Shown here one piece after another: positions 1 to 12,700 of a DNA stretch of 64,000 nt. The notes beneath the pieces are model-generated. The model made no database searches and had not been told where the DNA came from. It saw only the letters and a list, made by a program, of their open reading frames with translations. The position numbers and the translations under genes are program-made. Numbering within the stretch: position 1 is the stretch's first letter; each line of letters starts with the position of its first letter. Source of the DNA: Anas platyrhynchos (taxonomy: Eukaryota; Chordata; Aves; Anseriformes; Anatidae); contig NC_092621.1 in NCBI RefSeq assembly GCF_047663525.1, positions 14,085,001 to 14,149,000 on the forward strand, given 5' to 3'.

Positions 1-4
1 ATAT

Positions 5-47
<43 letters not shown>

Positions 48-1067
48 TTGTCTTTCATATTCAGGGTTCCCAAGTTTTCACGTATTTAAATTTTATAACC
101 TACCTCATATACCTCTTCTTCTGGCTCAGGTTTGCATGGATGTTTAAAATCTGAAACCTTTTTCTTCCTATAATAAGCTGACCTGTATTTCTGTCCACTA
201 ACTTCTGACTCATTAGGTCTGCCTAGCTCACAGTATCAGAAAAATAGGGTTCTGGTCCAACAGGTTATTAAAGCCCTGCACTGCCAGACCTCCTATGCAC
301 AAAAAGTTAAGGAAGAAATGGGATAAACCTTACTGGGTTGGGTGTAACAAAGAAAGCTAAAACAGAGGTTCTTCAGCAAGATGATTGAAAAGACATGAAG
401 GAAGGAGGGAAGGAAAAAAGGAGGGAAGGAGAGAAGAAAGGAAGGAAAGAAGGAAGGAAGGGTGTGAAGCACATGCTAAATGCAGGGGAAAGTGAGGACT
501 CTGATATACTTTGGGTGAAGTCCAACTGCTAAATAAAAAAGCAAAAATAATAGTAATGTAACAGAAAATACTGTATCTACATCACAACCAAGATTTAAAC
601 TCTATTCTGTGATGAAACCAAGATTTCCTCATAATCTTGGTAACAGAGCACTGATTTCTGCATTGCTGCAGTCCCAAAACATTGGCTTTCAATTAAACTT
701 TCAGTGCAATATATTTGTAGAGCTACAATAGCAAATACCACTGCAGGTACTTATAGAAGCAATTAACATCTTACTATTTACTTTCTAAAACAGAAAATTA
801 CTGTGGCAGCTACAAGCTTGTTTATCTGAGCACAGTATTGTGCACCTTTGAGAAGAGATTTGAAAAAACAAATTGAAAAAGAAAATATTACCCTTGCACT
901 CGGAAACACTAAGTGTATTTCCATTTCTGTGGTTGTGTGGAAACTGTTTATGGTGACCGAAACCAATAAAAGACTTTTTTTTTGGTCTGCATTTGTAGCA
1001 CAGGACGTGATTCACTTTCTTTGGTTACCATTTCTGTATAATTTCACTTTTCAATTCTCTTATCTTG
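1..1067. other. Non-genic stretch with simple repeats
   Basis: (ATTT)n at 1-50 and a GGAA-rich purine tract at about 398-462. No gene recognised; short open frames on both strands have no supporting features. Confidence 0.6.
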
Positions 1068-3298
1068 TGGAGTTCAAGCTGGAACTTGGTGGAAGAAGTA
1101 AGACAGGATTGCCTCCCTGGACTTTTGGAGAGGCAGCTTCGACCTCTTCTGAGACCTCCTTATGAGTATCTCATGGGCTAGGTTGCTAGAAGGCAAGGGT
1201 GCTTGTGAGAGCTGGGCTACATTTACAGCACTTCTTCCAAGCTCAGTACCGGTGCATCCCTAAGAGTAGGAAATCGGGGGGGAGGAGGGTTGGGGGGCAG
1301 TAAACCTGCGTGGATGAGCAAGGAGCTCATTGATAAAATACAAAGGAAGACGAAGGTCTATGAAATGTGGAAAAAGGGCCTGTCCTCTTGGGAGGAGTAC
1401 AGAAGTGTTGTCAGGGCCTGCAGGGACACAACGAGGAAGGCTAAAGCCCACGTAGAGATGAGGCTTGCAAAAGAGAAAAAGATAATAATATATATATATA
1501 TTTTTTTTTAATATATAAACAGTAAAAGGAAGACTAGGGAAAATGTGGGTCCCTTGCTGAATGAGGGGGGTGTCCTGGAAACAGGAGATGCCAAGAAGGT
1601 AGAGATACTGAATGCTTTCTTTGCTTCATTCTTTGCTTCAAGGACTCCCCCCCCCGACTCCTCGACCCTGGTGGGAGGACAATGGGTCTGGGAAACAGAG
1701 GGCTCCCTCTGGTTGATGAGAGTGTGGTTCAGGAGCATCTGAGTGGGCTTAATGCACACAAATCACGTGTCTTGATTTGATGTATCCACGAGTGCTAAGG
1801 GAGCTGGCAGAGGTGATTACCAAAACCTTCTCTATCATCTTTGAAAGGTCCCAAAGAACAAGAGAGGTGCCTGAAGACTGGGGGATAGCCAATGTCACTC
1901 CAATCTTCAAGAAGGGCAAGAAGGAGGATCCGGGAAACTACAGGCCAGTCAGTCTCACTTCTGTCCCTGGAAAGGTGTTGGAACAGCTTGTTCTGGATGC
2001 CATCTCTAGGCAATTGGAAGAGAAGAAGGTTATGAGGAGTAGTCAGCATGGATTCACCAAGGGGAAGTTGTGCTCAACCAAGCTTGTTGCCTACTATGAT
2101 GACATCACCATCTGGGTAGATGAGGGGAGAACAGTGGATATCATCTACCTTGACTTTAGCAAGGCTTTCAATACTGTCTCCCATGACATCCTGATAGCAA
2201 AGCTGAGAAAGTGTGGATAGGGGAGTGGACAGTAAGGTAGATTGAGAACTGGCTGACTGGCCGAGCTCAGAGGGTGGTGATTGGAGGAGCAGAGTCTGGC
2301 TGGAGGCCTGTGACTAGCGGTGTTCCCCAGGGGTCAGTGCTGGGTCTGGTCTTGTTCAACATCTTCATCAACAATGTTGATGAGGGAACAGTGTCCGCCC
2401 TCAGCAAGTATGCTGATGACACAAAGCTGGGAGGAGTGGCTGACAAACCAGAAGGCTGTGCTGCCATTCAGTGAGACCTGGACAGGCTGGAGAGATGGGC
2501 AGGAAGAAACCAAATGAGGTTTAACAAGAGCAAGTGTAGAGTCCTGCACCTGGGAAGGAACAACCGTGTGCATCAGTACCGGCTGGGGGATAACGTGCTG
2601 GAGAGGAGCTCTGAGGAGAAGGACCTGGGGATCCTGGTGGACGACAGGTTGACCATGAGCCAGCAGTGTGCCCTGTTGGCCAAGAGGGCCAATGGGATCC
2701 TGGCGTGCATTAAAAGGAGCATGGCCAGCAAGTCAAGGGAGGTGATGCTGCCCCTCTACTCTGCCCTGGTCAGGCCTCACCTGGAGTAATGTGTCCAGTT
2801 CTGGGCTCCCTGCTACGAAAAAGACAGGGATCTCCTGAAAAGAGTCCAGCAGAGGGCCACAAAGTTGATACGGGGCCTGGAGCATCTTTCCTCTGAGGAA
2901 AGGCTGAGCGACCTGGCTCTGTTCAGCCCTCAGAAGAGAAGACCGAGAGGGGATCTCATCAATGTGTATAAATACCTGAGGTGTGGGAGACAGAGGGACT
3001 TGGCCAACCTCTTTTCAGTGGTTTGCAGGGACAGGACAAAGGGTAATGGCCACAAGATATAGCACAGGAAATTCTGCACCAACATGTGAAAGAATTTCTT
3101 CATGGTGAGGGTGATGGAGCACTGGAACAGGCTGCCCAGGGAGGTTATGGAGTCTCCTTCTCTGGAGATATTTAAGGCCTGTCTGGATGCCTACCTGGGC
3201 AGCCTGCTCTAAGGAACCTGCTTTGACAGGGGGGTTGGACCTGATGATCTTTTGAGGTCCCTTCCAACACCTTCTATTTTGTGATTCTGTGATTCTAC
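1068..3298 (+). mobile_element. CR1 LINE, 2.2 kb, copy A
   Basis: A non-LTR retrotransposon remnant on the plus strand. It begins inside the end of the endonuclease part of ORF2 (VEFKL..GGRSKTG), passes the linker (CIPKSRKSG, then KPAWMSKELIDKIQRKTK) and most of the reverse transcriptase ([36 protein letters not shown]), and ends in the typical 3' UTR (ACCTGATGATCTTTTGAGGT) and TTTGTGATTCTGTGATTC tail. Several stops and frame breaks (for example after 2219 and at 2472) disable it; a TA/T-rich run sits at about 1,487-1,515. It is the same subfamily as the copy at 40.8-42.2 kb. Confidence 0.92.
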
Positions 3299-6139
3299 TG
3301 TAGGGACCTGGAGTTTTGGTAGTAAAAGTCTTCAGGGCCACCTGTAGTGGGCAGCAGGCAGGGAAAGAAGATTCCAGGAGACTCTTCCAGACGTGAACTG
3401 CATGTATGTAACAGACTTACCTCCTTAATCTGTGGTTGCTACCGTTCCTGTGTTTCCAAAGCACTCAGCCCTCATATCCCTTAGTTCTCAGTATTTTAAA
3501 ACAATCTACTTTCTTGTATCTTGCATCCCTGTGGATCTTCTTGAGCCTAGTAGGGTAGCTGAATTCACACTAATGCCTTTTCTACAACAAGGCAACCAGG
3601 ACACTAATTTTCTTTTGTTTACTCAGCCTTTTTTTTTTTTTTTTTTTTTTTTTGAGGCTTCCAGAACTTTATATCATTGAGAACTATGCTTCCTCCCACA
3701 ACCTAATTAAATTTTCTTAGTTGTCTACCAGTTTCAAAAGTTATTCAGGATACTGATAGGTAGTACAATTGCCTCACTCTTGTCTCTTTCGGGAGTTTTG
3801 CTAAAAATATAGGTGGCATTATACCAACTCTTCTACCTCAGTCTCTCTCAGGTTATTTACTGACAGTATACCATCAAATGGATAACGTTATATACATTAT
3901 TCTGATATTCACGCTGGGTTTGAATTCTTGAAAATCAGTTTGAAAACATTCACCCCAAAGAATTCACCCCAAATAATTGTTGAAAATCATAAAAAGGGGG
4001 ACTATTATGCTACCAACTAACAAACATAGATGATAGATGATTCATGTTCTAATAACAGCAGAAGACACAAAAAAAAAAAAAAAAAAAGGACAACACCCAC
4101 TGCATCAGCTCTTCTCCATTAAGATATTTATTGGTATATTACTTTGTTTTGCTAAGCAATCATTTAAGGTGCAGGTGCTTTTAATTCACGGTGTTCTGTT
4201 GCTCTTGGGTAGCAAGCTATCTATTGGAAACTGTGATTTGTAGAACTGGTTTGGAATCCAATAATCATTTCTAAAAAGGGGGAAAAAACAGTGACAAAGT
4301 GATAGAACATAGTAACTATGACATTTGTATTAGTCAATATTTAAGTGAAACAGTATTCTTATGGCTCACCAAGAACATGATTTCACTGTGTCTCAATTAT
4401 GATTGTAACATAAACTCATTATAATAAAGAAGAAATCAAATCACATGTGATGTGCAGAAGCTTTAAGTGTGGAAGCTATAAGCCAGTTTCCACTGGCTTC
4501 ATCTGGAAGAGTGAATTCTCAACAAGTCTGATGTTATCGGGAGCCAAAGTAAAATTATTTTTGTTTTTTAAAAAGAGCTTTTAGTATACAGGAGGAAACA
4601 TATCTGAATATGTATGCATCATGTATAATCATCATGATATTTACTATTCTGACTGAAAAGGACATGTTGTTGATATATTTATTGAAGGAAGAAAATTAAG
4701 GCTGCTCATGAGATTTTAAAACAAGACCGATTGCACTGGATCAACCAAAGGCTAACTTTGTTATCCTGTTTCTAACAATAGAAAAATAGCACAGACCTGG
4801 AGTATGCCCAACAGTAGGGAAGCACATAGAAATACTTCCCCAGAACACTCTCCCGTCCCAGCAAAATTGATACTTCAGAGACTACATAAATGAAGGTCAT
4901 TTCTATATGTTTGAGAAACTTCTATTAGTTTTTCGAAAGGTTTCTAAAATGTGTATTTCCTTTTGGTATGTCCACTGTGTAGAAGACCAGTCTACAATTT
5001 GTTTATAACCTGCCACTTGCCAGTTTTATCTAATGTCTCCTACTTCTTACACTTCAGTCTCACATTACCCTGGATTTTACATCTCTCTGTCGTATTCTCT
5101 CAGTTTTTGCTCTTCCAGCTGTGACATAACTTGTGAGATGAGTAGCTTTGATAGCATGGAGATGAGTTGCTGTAGGAAGCACTTCATAATTGTCTGATTT
5201 AGGACTAGATAGCCCACAAGTGATATCATGTTCTGCTGGCTATTCTTTCTTCACAGTGCTTCACAAGTAGATTAGTGGACCTAGCTGAACTCTGTTGAAG
5301 GTGAAAGAGCTGGCTTGCAAGAAAAGGTCTGTTACGTATCTTTGGCTCAGGTATAACTCATGTTGCAAGACCATCAAGGTGTTTCAAAGGTGAAATTTGG
5401 AAAATCCTTTCCCTATTTTGTGACCTCTTTTCTTGTGGCCATGAAGAAAAGAGGGAATTTATAGTAACATATTAAGCATAAAACACAAACACTTCCTCCT
5501 GGGCCTGTAAACACTTATTGTCATTTCCAGGCAGCATGAAATCTTCTTCAGAGCAGATGAAGAAAGTTGAGATAGACCTTTCCATTCTATGGACCAGAGC
5601 ATACACCCTCAAAATCCTGCTTACATGTTTTGATTTTCTTTGCAGTATTGTATTAGAAACAATACTCACAAAACTGTGTTGCTAAACATTCTCTTAAACT
5701 AACTTTTTCCATGTGAAAAGTTTCAACATTACTGTAAGAGTTACTGTTGGATTTAAGCATACTACTTATCAAGTAAGAGAATTCAGACTCCCAAACTGTC
5801 TTTTTATATCATGTGCGGAAAATATATCTTTTCTCTTTGAAAGACATACATCTTCTAAAGTCTAACTGGAGGTGAAATCTGGATTTCAAGAGCTGGATTT
5901 TTAGTCTGTTCTTCTCCAGAACTCTCATACTTCTGTGATATAATGTTTCTCTTCAAGACATTCAAAGACAAATCTAACTATTCAGCAACTGGAGCTACAA
6001 AGTGTCTGTTTTTAAAAGTTCTACCATCACAGGTTGAAATGAAACACGCAAATAAGTTTGCGCATTCACTGAAATATCTCAAATATTGGCTGACCACTCA
6101 AAACAGCAGTAACAGAGTAACAGTACTTAAGAGATGCTG
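3299..6139. other. Downstream of C9, no recognised gene
   Basis: AT-rich, with poly(T) at 3631-3652 and poly(A) at 4069-4087. It may hold a spliced C9 3' UTR exon (AATAAA words on the minus strand near 4,126 and 4,678) but nothing decides this. Confidence 0.45.
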
Positions 6140-6165
6140 CTTACCTGATTTGGAACATTTTCTTC
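6140..6165 (-). other. C9: Start of C9 3' UTR with a candidate splice donor
   Basis: Directly after the TGA the minus strand reads 21 nt and then CAG|GTAAGC (exon base 6145, donor 6144-6139), a strong 5' splice site. C9 may therefore have a 3' UTR intron. No AATAAA lies in the next few hundred bases, which is compatible with splicing into a distant UTR exon, but I could not place that exon. Confidence 0.35.
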
Positions 6166-6314
6166 TCAACAGGGACGTTTTTCAATGGCTTCTCCTTGGC
6201 ATGGTCTGCCTCCATCTTGTGGTGTAGGATTATTACACTGGCGAGTTCGAGTGCTTTCACCATTGATGCAGGTGGACCAGGTACTCCAACAGCTCCAGCC
6301 TCCATCAGTGACAA
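6166..6314 (-). CDS. C9: C9 exon 11 (C-terminal TSP1 and stop)
   Basis: Encodes a second thrombospondin type 1 repeat: [12 protein letters not shown] (W-x-x-W-x-x-W), then [15 protein letters not shown] and a final EKRPC directly before TGA (6166-6168). Acceptor AATACCAG; the phase matches exon 10. The last residue is the closing Cys of the repeat, as at C-terminal repeats in related complement proteins. Confidence 0.93.
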
Positions 6315-7748
6315 CTGGTATTAAGACATCATACTAGGATTAGTCCAATATTTTTCTGTCTGCTGTGCAGTGACAGAAAGATCATTAATTAGAGATTTTT
6401 ACCTAGCACTTCTGAGGATTGACAAGGTGGTCCATGAATTAATTCCGATTTTTGCAGTTATGGTGACTCTGAAGATCATTCCACCCTCTAGCATATATCC
6501 CAGCTACACAGATTTGGCTTTTGAAAATGCCCTTGTCAGTAGCACTGTTCAAGGGTCCAGATGTTTCAGCATTTCTGTCACCCCAGGAAACTGCATGAAT
6601 ATCAAGTTCTAAGGTATCTGTACTTCAAAGTCATAGAATCATAGAATCATAGAATATCCGGAGTTGGAAGGGACCCTTAAGGATCATCAAGTCCAACTCT
6701 TGACACCGCACAGGTCTACCCAAGTTCAGACCATGTGACTAAGTGCACAGTCCAATCTCTTCTTAAATTCAGACAGGCTTGGTGCAGTGACCACTTCCCT
6801 GGGGAGCCTGTTCCAGTGTGCAACCACTCTCTCTGTGAAGAACCCCCTCCTGATGTCAAGCCTAAACTTCCCCTGCCTCAGCTTAACCCCGTTCCCGCGG
6901 GTCCTGTCGCTGGTGTTAATGGAGAAAAGGTCTCCTGCCTCTCGACACCCCCTTATGAGGAAGTTGTAGACTGCGATGAGGTCTCCCCTCAGCCTCCTCT
7001 TCTCCAGGCTGAACAGGCCCAGTGCCCTCAGCCGTTCCTCGTACGTCTTCTCCTCCAGGCCTTTCACCATCTTCGTAGCCCTCCTCTGGACACTCTCCAA
7101 CAGTTTCATGTCCTTTTTATACTGTGGTACCCAGAACTGCACACAGTACTCGAGGTGAGGCCGCACCAGCGCAGAGTAGAGCGGGACAATCACCTCCCTC
7201 GACCTACTAGCGATGCCGTGCTTGATGCACCCCAGGATACGGTTGGCCCTCCTGGCTGCCAGGGCACACTGCCGGCTCATATTGAACTTGCTGTCTACCA
7301 CGACCCCCAGATCCCTCTCTTCTAGGCTGCTCTCCAGCGTCTCATCGCCCAGTCTGTACGTGCAGCCAGGGTTTCCCCGTCCCAGGTGCAGGACCCAGCA
7401 CTTGCTCTTATTGAACTTCATGCGGTTGGCGATCGCCCAGCTCTCCAACCTATCCAGATCCCTCTGCAAGGCCTTTCCACCCTCATTCGAGTCCACAACT
7501 CCTCCAAGTTTGGTGTCATCAGCAAACTTGCTCAAAATGCCTTCTATTCCTACATCCAGATCGTTTATAAAAATATTGAAAAGTACCGGCCCTAAAATGG
7601 AGCCTTGAGGGACCCCACTAGTGACCGCCCGCCAGCCTGACGCAGCCCCATTTACCATAACCCTTTGGGCCCTGCCCGTTAGCCAATTGGTCACCCATCG
7701 TATGATGTCTTTATTTAGCTCCACTACAGGTACTGAATTTACTGCACA

Positions 7749-7805
<57 letters not shown>

Positions 7806-9654
7806 TTATTTTATTTTATTTTATTATTTTATTATTATTTTATTATTTTATTATTAATTATTATTATTATTGTATTTATTTATTTATTTTTCCCCATGTA
7901 TACAACTGCATTTAGATCCGTCTTCCCCTTTGTGGACCAATCTAATATTAATCTAGCACAGTAAGTATGAAATGTGGTCATGTGCTAGCAACAATAGTGC
8001 TTTTGCAGGAAACTGAAGACAAAACAGCTTATGACATGTTGAGATTGCTTTTGTCTGAGATCAACTTACAGCCTTGGTCCTTACCATCATACCACCATCC
8101 TCCTACTTACTTAAATGTATTTGGATTGTCATTTCAAGATGCAATGATATATGTATTTGGATTGTGATTTCAAGATATAATGATATATAGGGACAAAGAC
8201 TTCTATCTTAGAGTGCTTTTATCATCAAAAGAAACCAGTAACTTCTACTAAGATCCGCACTCTATACCCATGCGATTTGACTGGAGTAGGAATAAGGGAG
8301 TGCTATGACATCCTTATGTCCTTGTGAAGGCTCATTTTCCCTGGATATTGTTCTAAAAACTATGCTTGTTTTAGTCTGCTTGGAGAATTTACTAACCTTC
8401 AACTCTTGTAGATTTGGGAATCTGACAAGCAATTCCCTTAAAGTAGCTTGAGCACATGCATGTACAAGCTCCATCTATCAGTACAAGGGTGCCTCCATTT
8501 TTACAGGGTTCACATTTGCACACACTATATTCAGTAATGTAGTCCTCAATTGCTCTTTCCAAATTTTGTTTCTTTAAATATGAATTTCTTATCTTAACTG
8601 GAACAAGTGTATGTATTGGAGAAGGCTGTGGAAGAAAAAAAAAAAAAGTACATCTTTAACAGACTTTTCTGTAGTTCTGAATACTTTTGATACCAATAAA
8701 GGATACCATCCTTTAGTGCTGATATACACATTGCTAGAATAAGTATCTGAAGAAACTGTCAAAATGAAGAAAGTATCTGGTAGTTCATGAAACTTAGAGA
8801 CTCACCTCCATTTTACAACAGAAGTTTTCAGATTCTAAGAGGCACAGATTCGAAGAGAACTTACCCGTTCCTGTATCACAACTGGTGCATCAACCAAGGA
8901 CTTAGCCCACTCTATGTAATCTTCTACGTCAACCATTTTGGATCTTCGCAGTAACATTTCTTTTATTTTAACTGAAAAATCAACCTTCCCTCCATCAACT
9001 AAGGAAATAACATCATCAATGATAGCATCGTCTTTATATTCTGCTGCAGAAAGAAAGAAGATGAAGAAGAAAGTTTAATGTCTATACTTCCTGATGAATG
9101 GTTGTCCTTCTAGCACAACCAGTCCACCTTTGTAACATGATAATTGAGAGAGGAACCCTTCACCCACTAATCATGGTGGAATTCCATATTTCTTTGCTCA
9201 TACCAAATTTGTAGGATGAAATCTTCTATTTTGCAATTAAATTAGGAAACCCAATATCTGAAAGGAAAGGAAGGCATAGAGCAAAATGAGAGACATTATG
9301 GAGGTCATAACCAGATATTGGGTTTCCTAATTTAATTGCAAATGGCTTGTCTGCATGTGTGTGCGTGTGTCTCCATTTGAAGCAATTGGAGATGAGGATT
9401 CAAGGGACAATTGCTGGGTAGACTAAACATTTAAGGCCAATTACTGGAGTCACCCATAGTGTGTGTGGCATGTCTGTGTGCTGATATGCATCGTTGGTCT
9501 GCTGATCCCTACCAGTAATGTAAGTGGACCTGTGGGCCTTGGAGGATTGTATATCCAGGTGCCAAAAATAGGGTGAACAAAGCAGATAGGGAACATTTAC
9601 TGCATCATTTAAATGTCTAAGGTCAGCTGCTGGAGGTACCTATATAGTCTATAA

Positions 9655-9717
<63 letters not shown>

Positions 9718-12700
9718 GGGCTGATAGACCTGAAGGTTGTGCTGCTGTGTATATGTACAAGTTCCATAAAGGGAAGTGCAGAATCCTGCACCTGGGCAGG
9801 AACAACCCCATCCACCTATATGTGCTGGGGGCCAACTGCTTGGAAAAAAGTTTTACAGAAAAGGCGCTGGGGATCCTGGTAGACACCAAGTTGAACATGA
9901 GCAAACAGTGTGCCCTTGTGGCAAACAAGACTAGTGGTATCCTGCACCACATAAGGAAGAGCTTTGCCAGCAGGTTGCAGGAAGTGAACTTTGCCCTCTC
10001 TTCAGGTGCCTTTAAGTTCACCTCCAGAGTAGTTTCCAATTCTGGGCTCAGCGGTACAAGAGAGAGGTGGAACCACTGGAGTCCAATGAAGTGCCACAGA
10101 CATGAAGCATCTCTATTATGAGGAAAGACTGAGAGAGTTGGAACTGTTCAGTCTGGAGAAGAGAAGGCTCAGGGGGATCTCATCACGGTGTACTAGTATC
10201 TGAAGGGAGTCTGTAAAAAAAGTGGTACCAGGCTCTTGGTAGTGGTACCCAGTGACAGGGCAAGAGGCAAAGGACACAAACTGAAACACAGAAGGTTCCT
10301 TGTGTGCATGTGGAAACACTTTTTTTCCTGTGAAGGCGACTGAGCAAAGGATGCCCAGAGAGGTGGTAGAGTGCCCAGAGAGTCATGGAGGTCTTCATAT
10401 CCCATCTAGACATGGTCCTGGGTAACCTGTTCTAGGTGGCCCTGCTTGAGCAGGGGGTTTCACACCAGGTGACCTCCAGAGGTCCTTTACAACCTCAACC
10501 CCTCTGTGATTCTGTGATATTTCCATTGGCTGACCTCTGTACTGATCCAATAGTGAGGGGAACAGGATGAAGCCATTGGTGATGTTTGTGTTTGTATGAG
10601 TGCTGTGTTTCTATTTATATTGATTAGTTTGGCCATGCATATATCTATGGATGTGTTGTATATGTTGTACATGTGTGTACTGGGAACACATGCTCAGCCT
10701 AGCTTGGGAGTGTGGAATTATGGCAGCTTTATCTTTACTGGGGTACATGATCTGTCATTTCCCTAATAAATAGCAGCAACTATGTTGATTTTTGTAAGGA
10801 GAAAAAATTGTTATTGCCTTTCCTTAAGCAAAAGACAATGTAAAATAAGGATATACTTACATTTATCCTGAATTTTGATCTTTTTGCATATATCACCAGA
10901 CATTTCAAGACTGCCCTTAATCTTGTCATATTCAACACTGACATCAAATTGATAGCCAAGACATTTCTTCACATCTTCTACACTGATATCTGGAAGCAAA
11001 AATAATTAGGTGATTATTAAAGGATAGAGTGACCAACAGCACAATGCTGCTCCATGGGAGGTTCAGACTGGACATTAGAAAAAAAATTATTTGCCATGGG
11101 GGTGGTCAAACACTGGAAGAGGCTTCCTAGCAAGGTGCCCCATGCCTGTCAGTTTTCAAGAGGCATTTGAATAATGCCCTTCATAATATGCTTTGACTTC
11201 TGTTTAGCCCTGAGGTAATGAGGCAGTTGGACTTGATTTTTGGTGGTCCCTTCCAACTAACTTTTCTGTTCTGTTCTGTTCTGTTCTTTTCTGTTCAAGG
11301 AGTGTGATTATATTATTGGAGGATAAGTTTCAGTGCTACTGGTGCTGTTGGAAATGTTTATGCTTTCTTCCTCCTATTTGTATTCTGCTTTCTCCTCTTC
11401 CATGCAATGAATACGAGGATGACTACATTTGAAGTGTCTGCACAATTTCTAGAAAGTACTTGAATTTATTCCTTATTTTATGCCATCACCAACTCTTAGA
11501 GTTCCAGATGAATACACTGATGAGCAAACCAGATTTAAGGTTTTGACAGATTTCCTAAGCACTGGGGACCTCTTGTGAATCATATAACACCAATTACTGT
11601 GATATTTTGAAGAGGTTTGTTTAATATTTTGTTGTCTAAGTTGTAGACTCAGAAAGCAGATTTCAAATAAGTTACAGAGACTCTCATCTCTGTTGAACTT
11701 GGATAATTTGAAGTGCCACCGGTGTGCCACAAGCTGAACACATTGAATTGTGCTGTTCTTAGTAGTGTTATATATACACAAGTCTATCCTCATCCATCTC
11801 TGCATGACTGGAAACTTGGTGCCAATCTGCATCTTCTAGCTAGACCAACAAAACACATACCTAAGCGAGACATAGCATGATTATCCAGAACATACACAAG
11901 TTCATATTTTCCTCCCACAGCTCCAGAGGCTGCATAGTGAGTTCCATAATCTTCTAGGAATTTGAAATATTCCCCCTTATCGTATTCAGCAGGCAGAAAA
12001 TTTAGATCGTCAAGGAAAGTATCTGTGAGACGGATATCACGACTCCGCATTTGGAATCTTCCCAGCTGAATCTTTCCTTTTACATGTAGAAAGGTTTGGT
12101 TCTGAATACAGGGAGAAGAAAACAGATGAGAGAACCATTCTGGTATGAAATACAGCAGGAAAATATGTTTTATTTTACTTATAAAGAAACTGCAGCCCTT
12201 TTAAACATGGTATTCAGTCTAGCATTTTGGACACGAACTTGTTAAATTGAAACAAAACTTCTCCAATCTAAACTGAGGAAGAGGCAAGAAATTTAGACTT
12301 CTTCATTTCTTGCATTTTTGCAGAAGTCTCCCTTTGTTAATTGCAGCAAGCCCTTTATGATCCATTTGATGACAAGTTCTTCTCTTTAGGTACAATATCT
12401 AAAGATTCTGACTTTTATAACAGAAAAATAATTCCACATGGCTTGCCAGATAACAGAAGCTGTTCCTGCATGCCTATTGAGGTCAGATGGAGTTTAGTCT
12501 TTGTTTATAGTTAAAGCAGAACTACGCTCTCTCTTATTGTGGATCACTTCTCTGTTATTCTCAGACTGTCAGCATGAAAGGCTCCAATAAAAAAAAAAAA
12601 TAAATCCACCCTTGCATCTTAAAATGAAAATTTATCAAGAAAAAAATCCTTTCAAGGCATGTGAGCCATACATACATTTTAACTGTAGTATTTACTAACC

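Noticed and set aside
6735..7608. Plus-strand open frames of up to 196 residues
   Set aside because: They are the antisense shadow of the CR1 reverse transcriptase on the minus strand.
9036..9046. Second CAG of CTGCAGCAG as the C9 exon 9 acceptor
   Set aside because: It creates a TAA stop at the junction; the first CAG gives the family residue Ser.
9231..9341. A microRNA precursor
   Set aside because: A 51-nt unpaired loop and perfect 30-bp stem are unlike a typical pre-miRNA; kept only as an inverted repeat.
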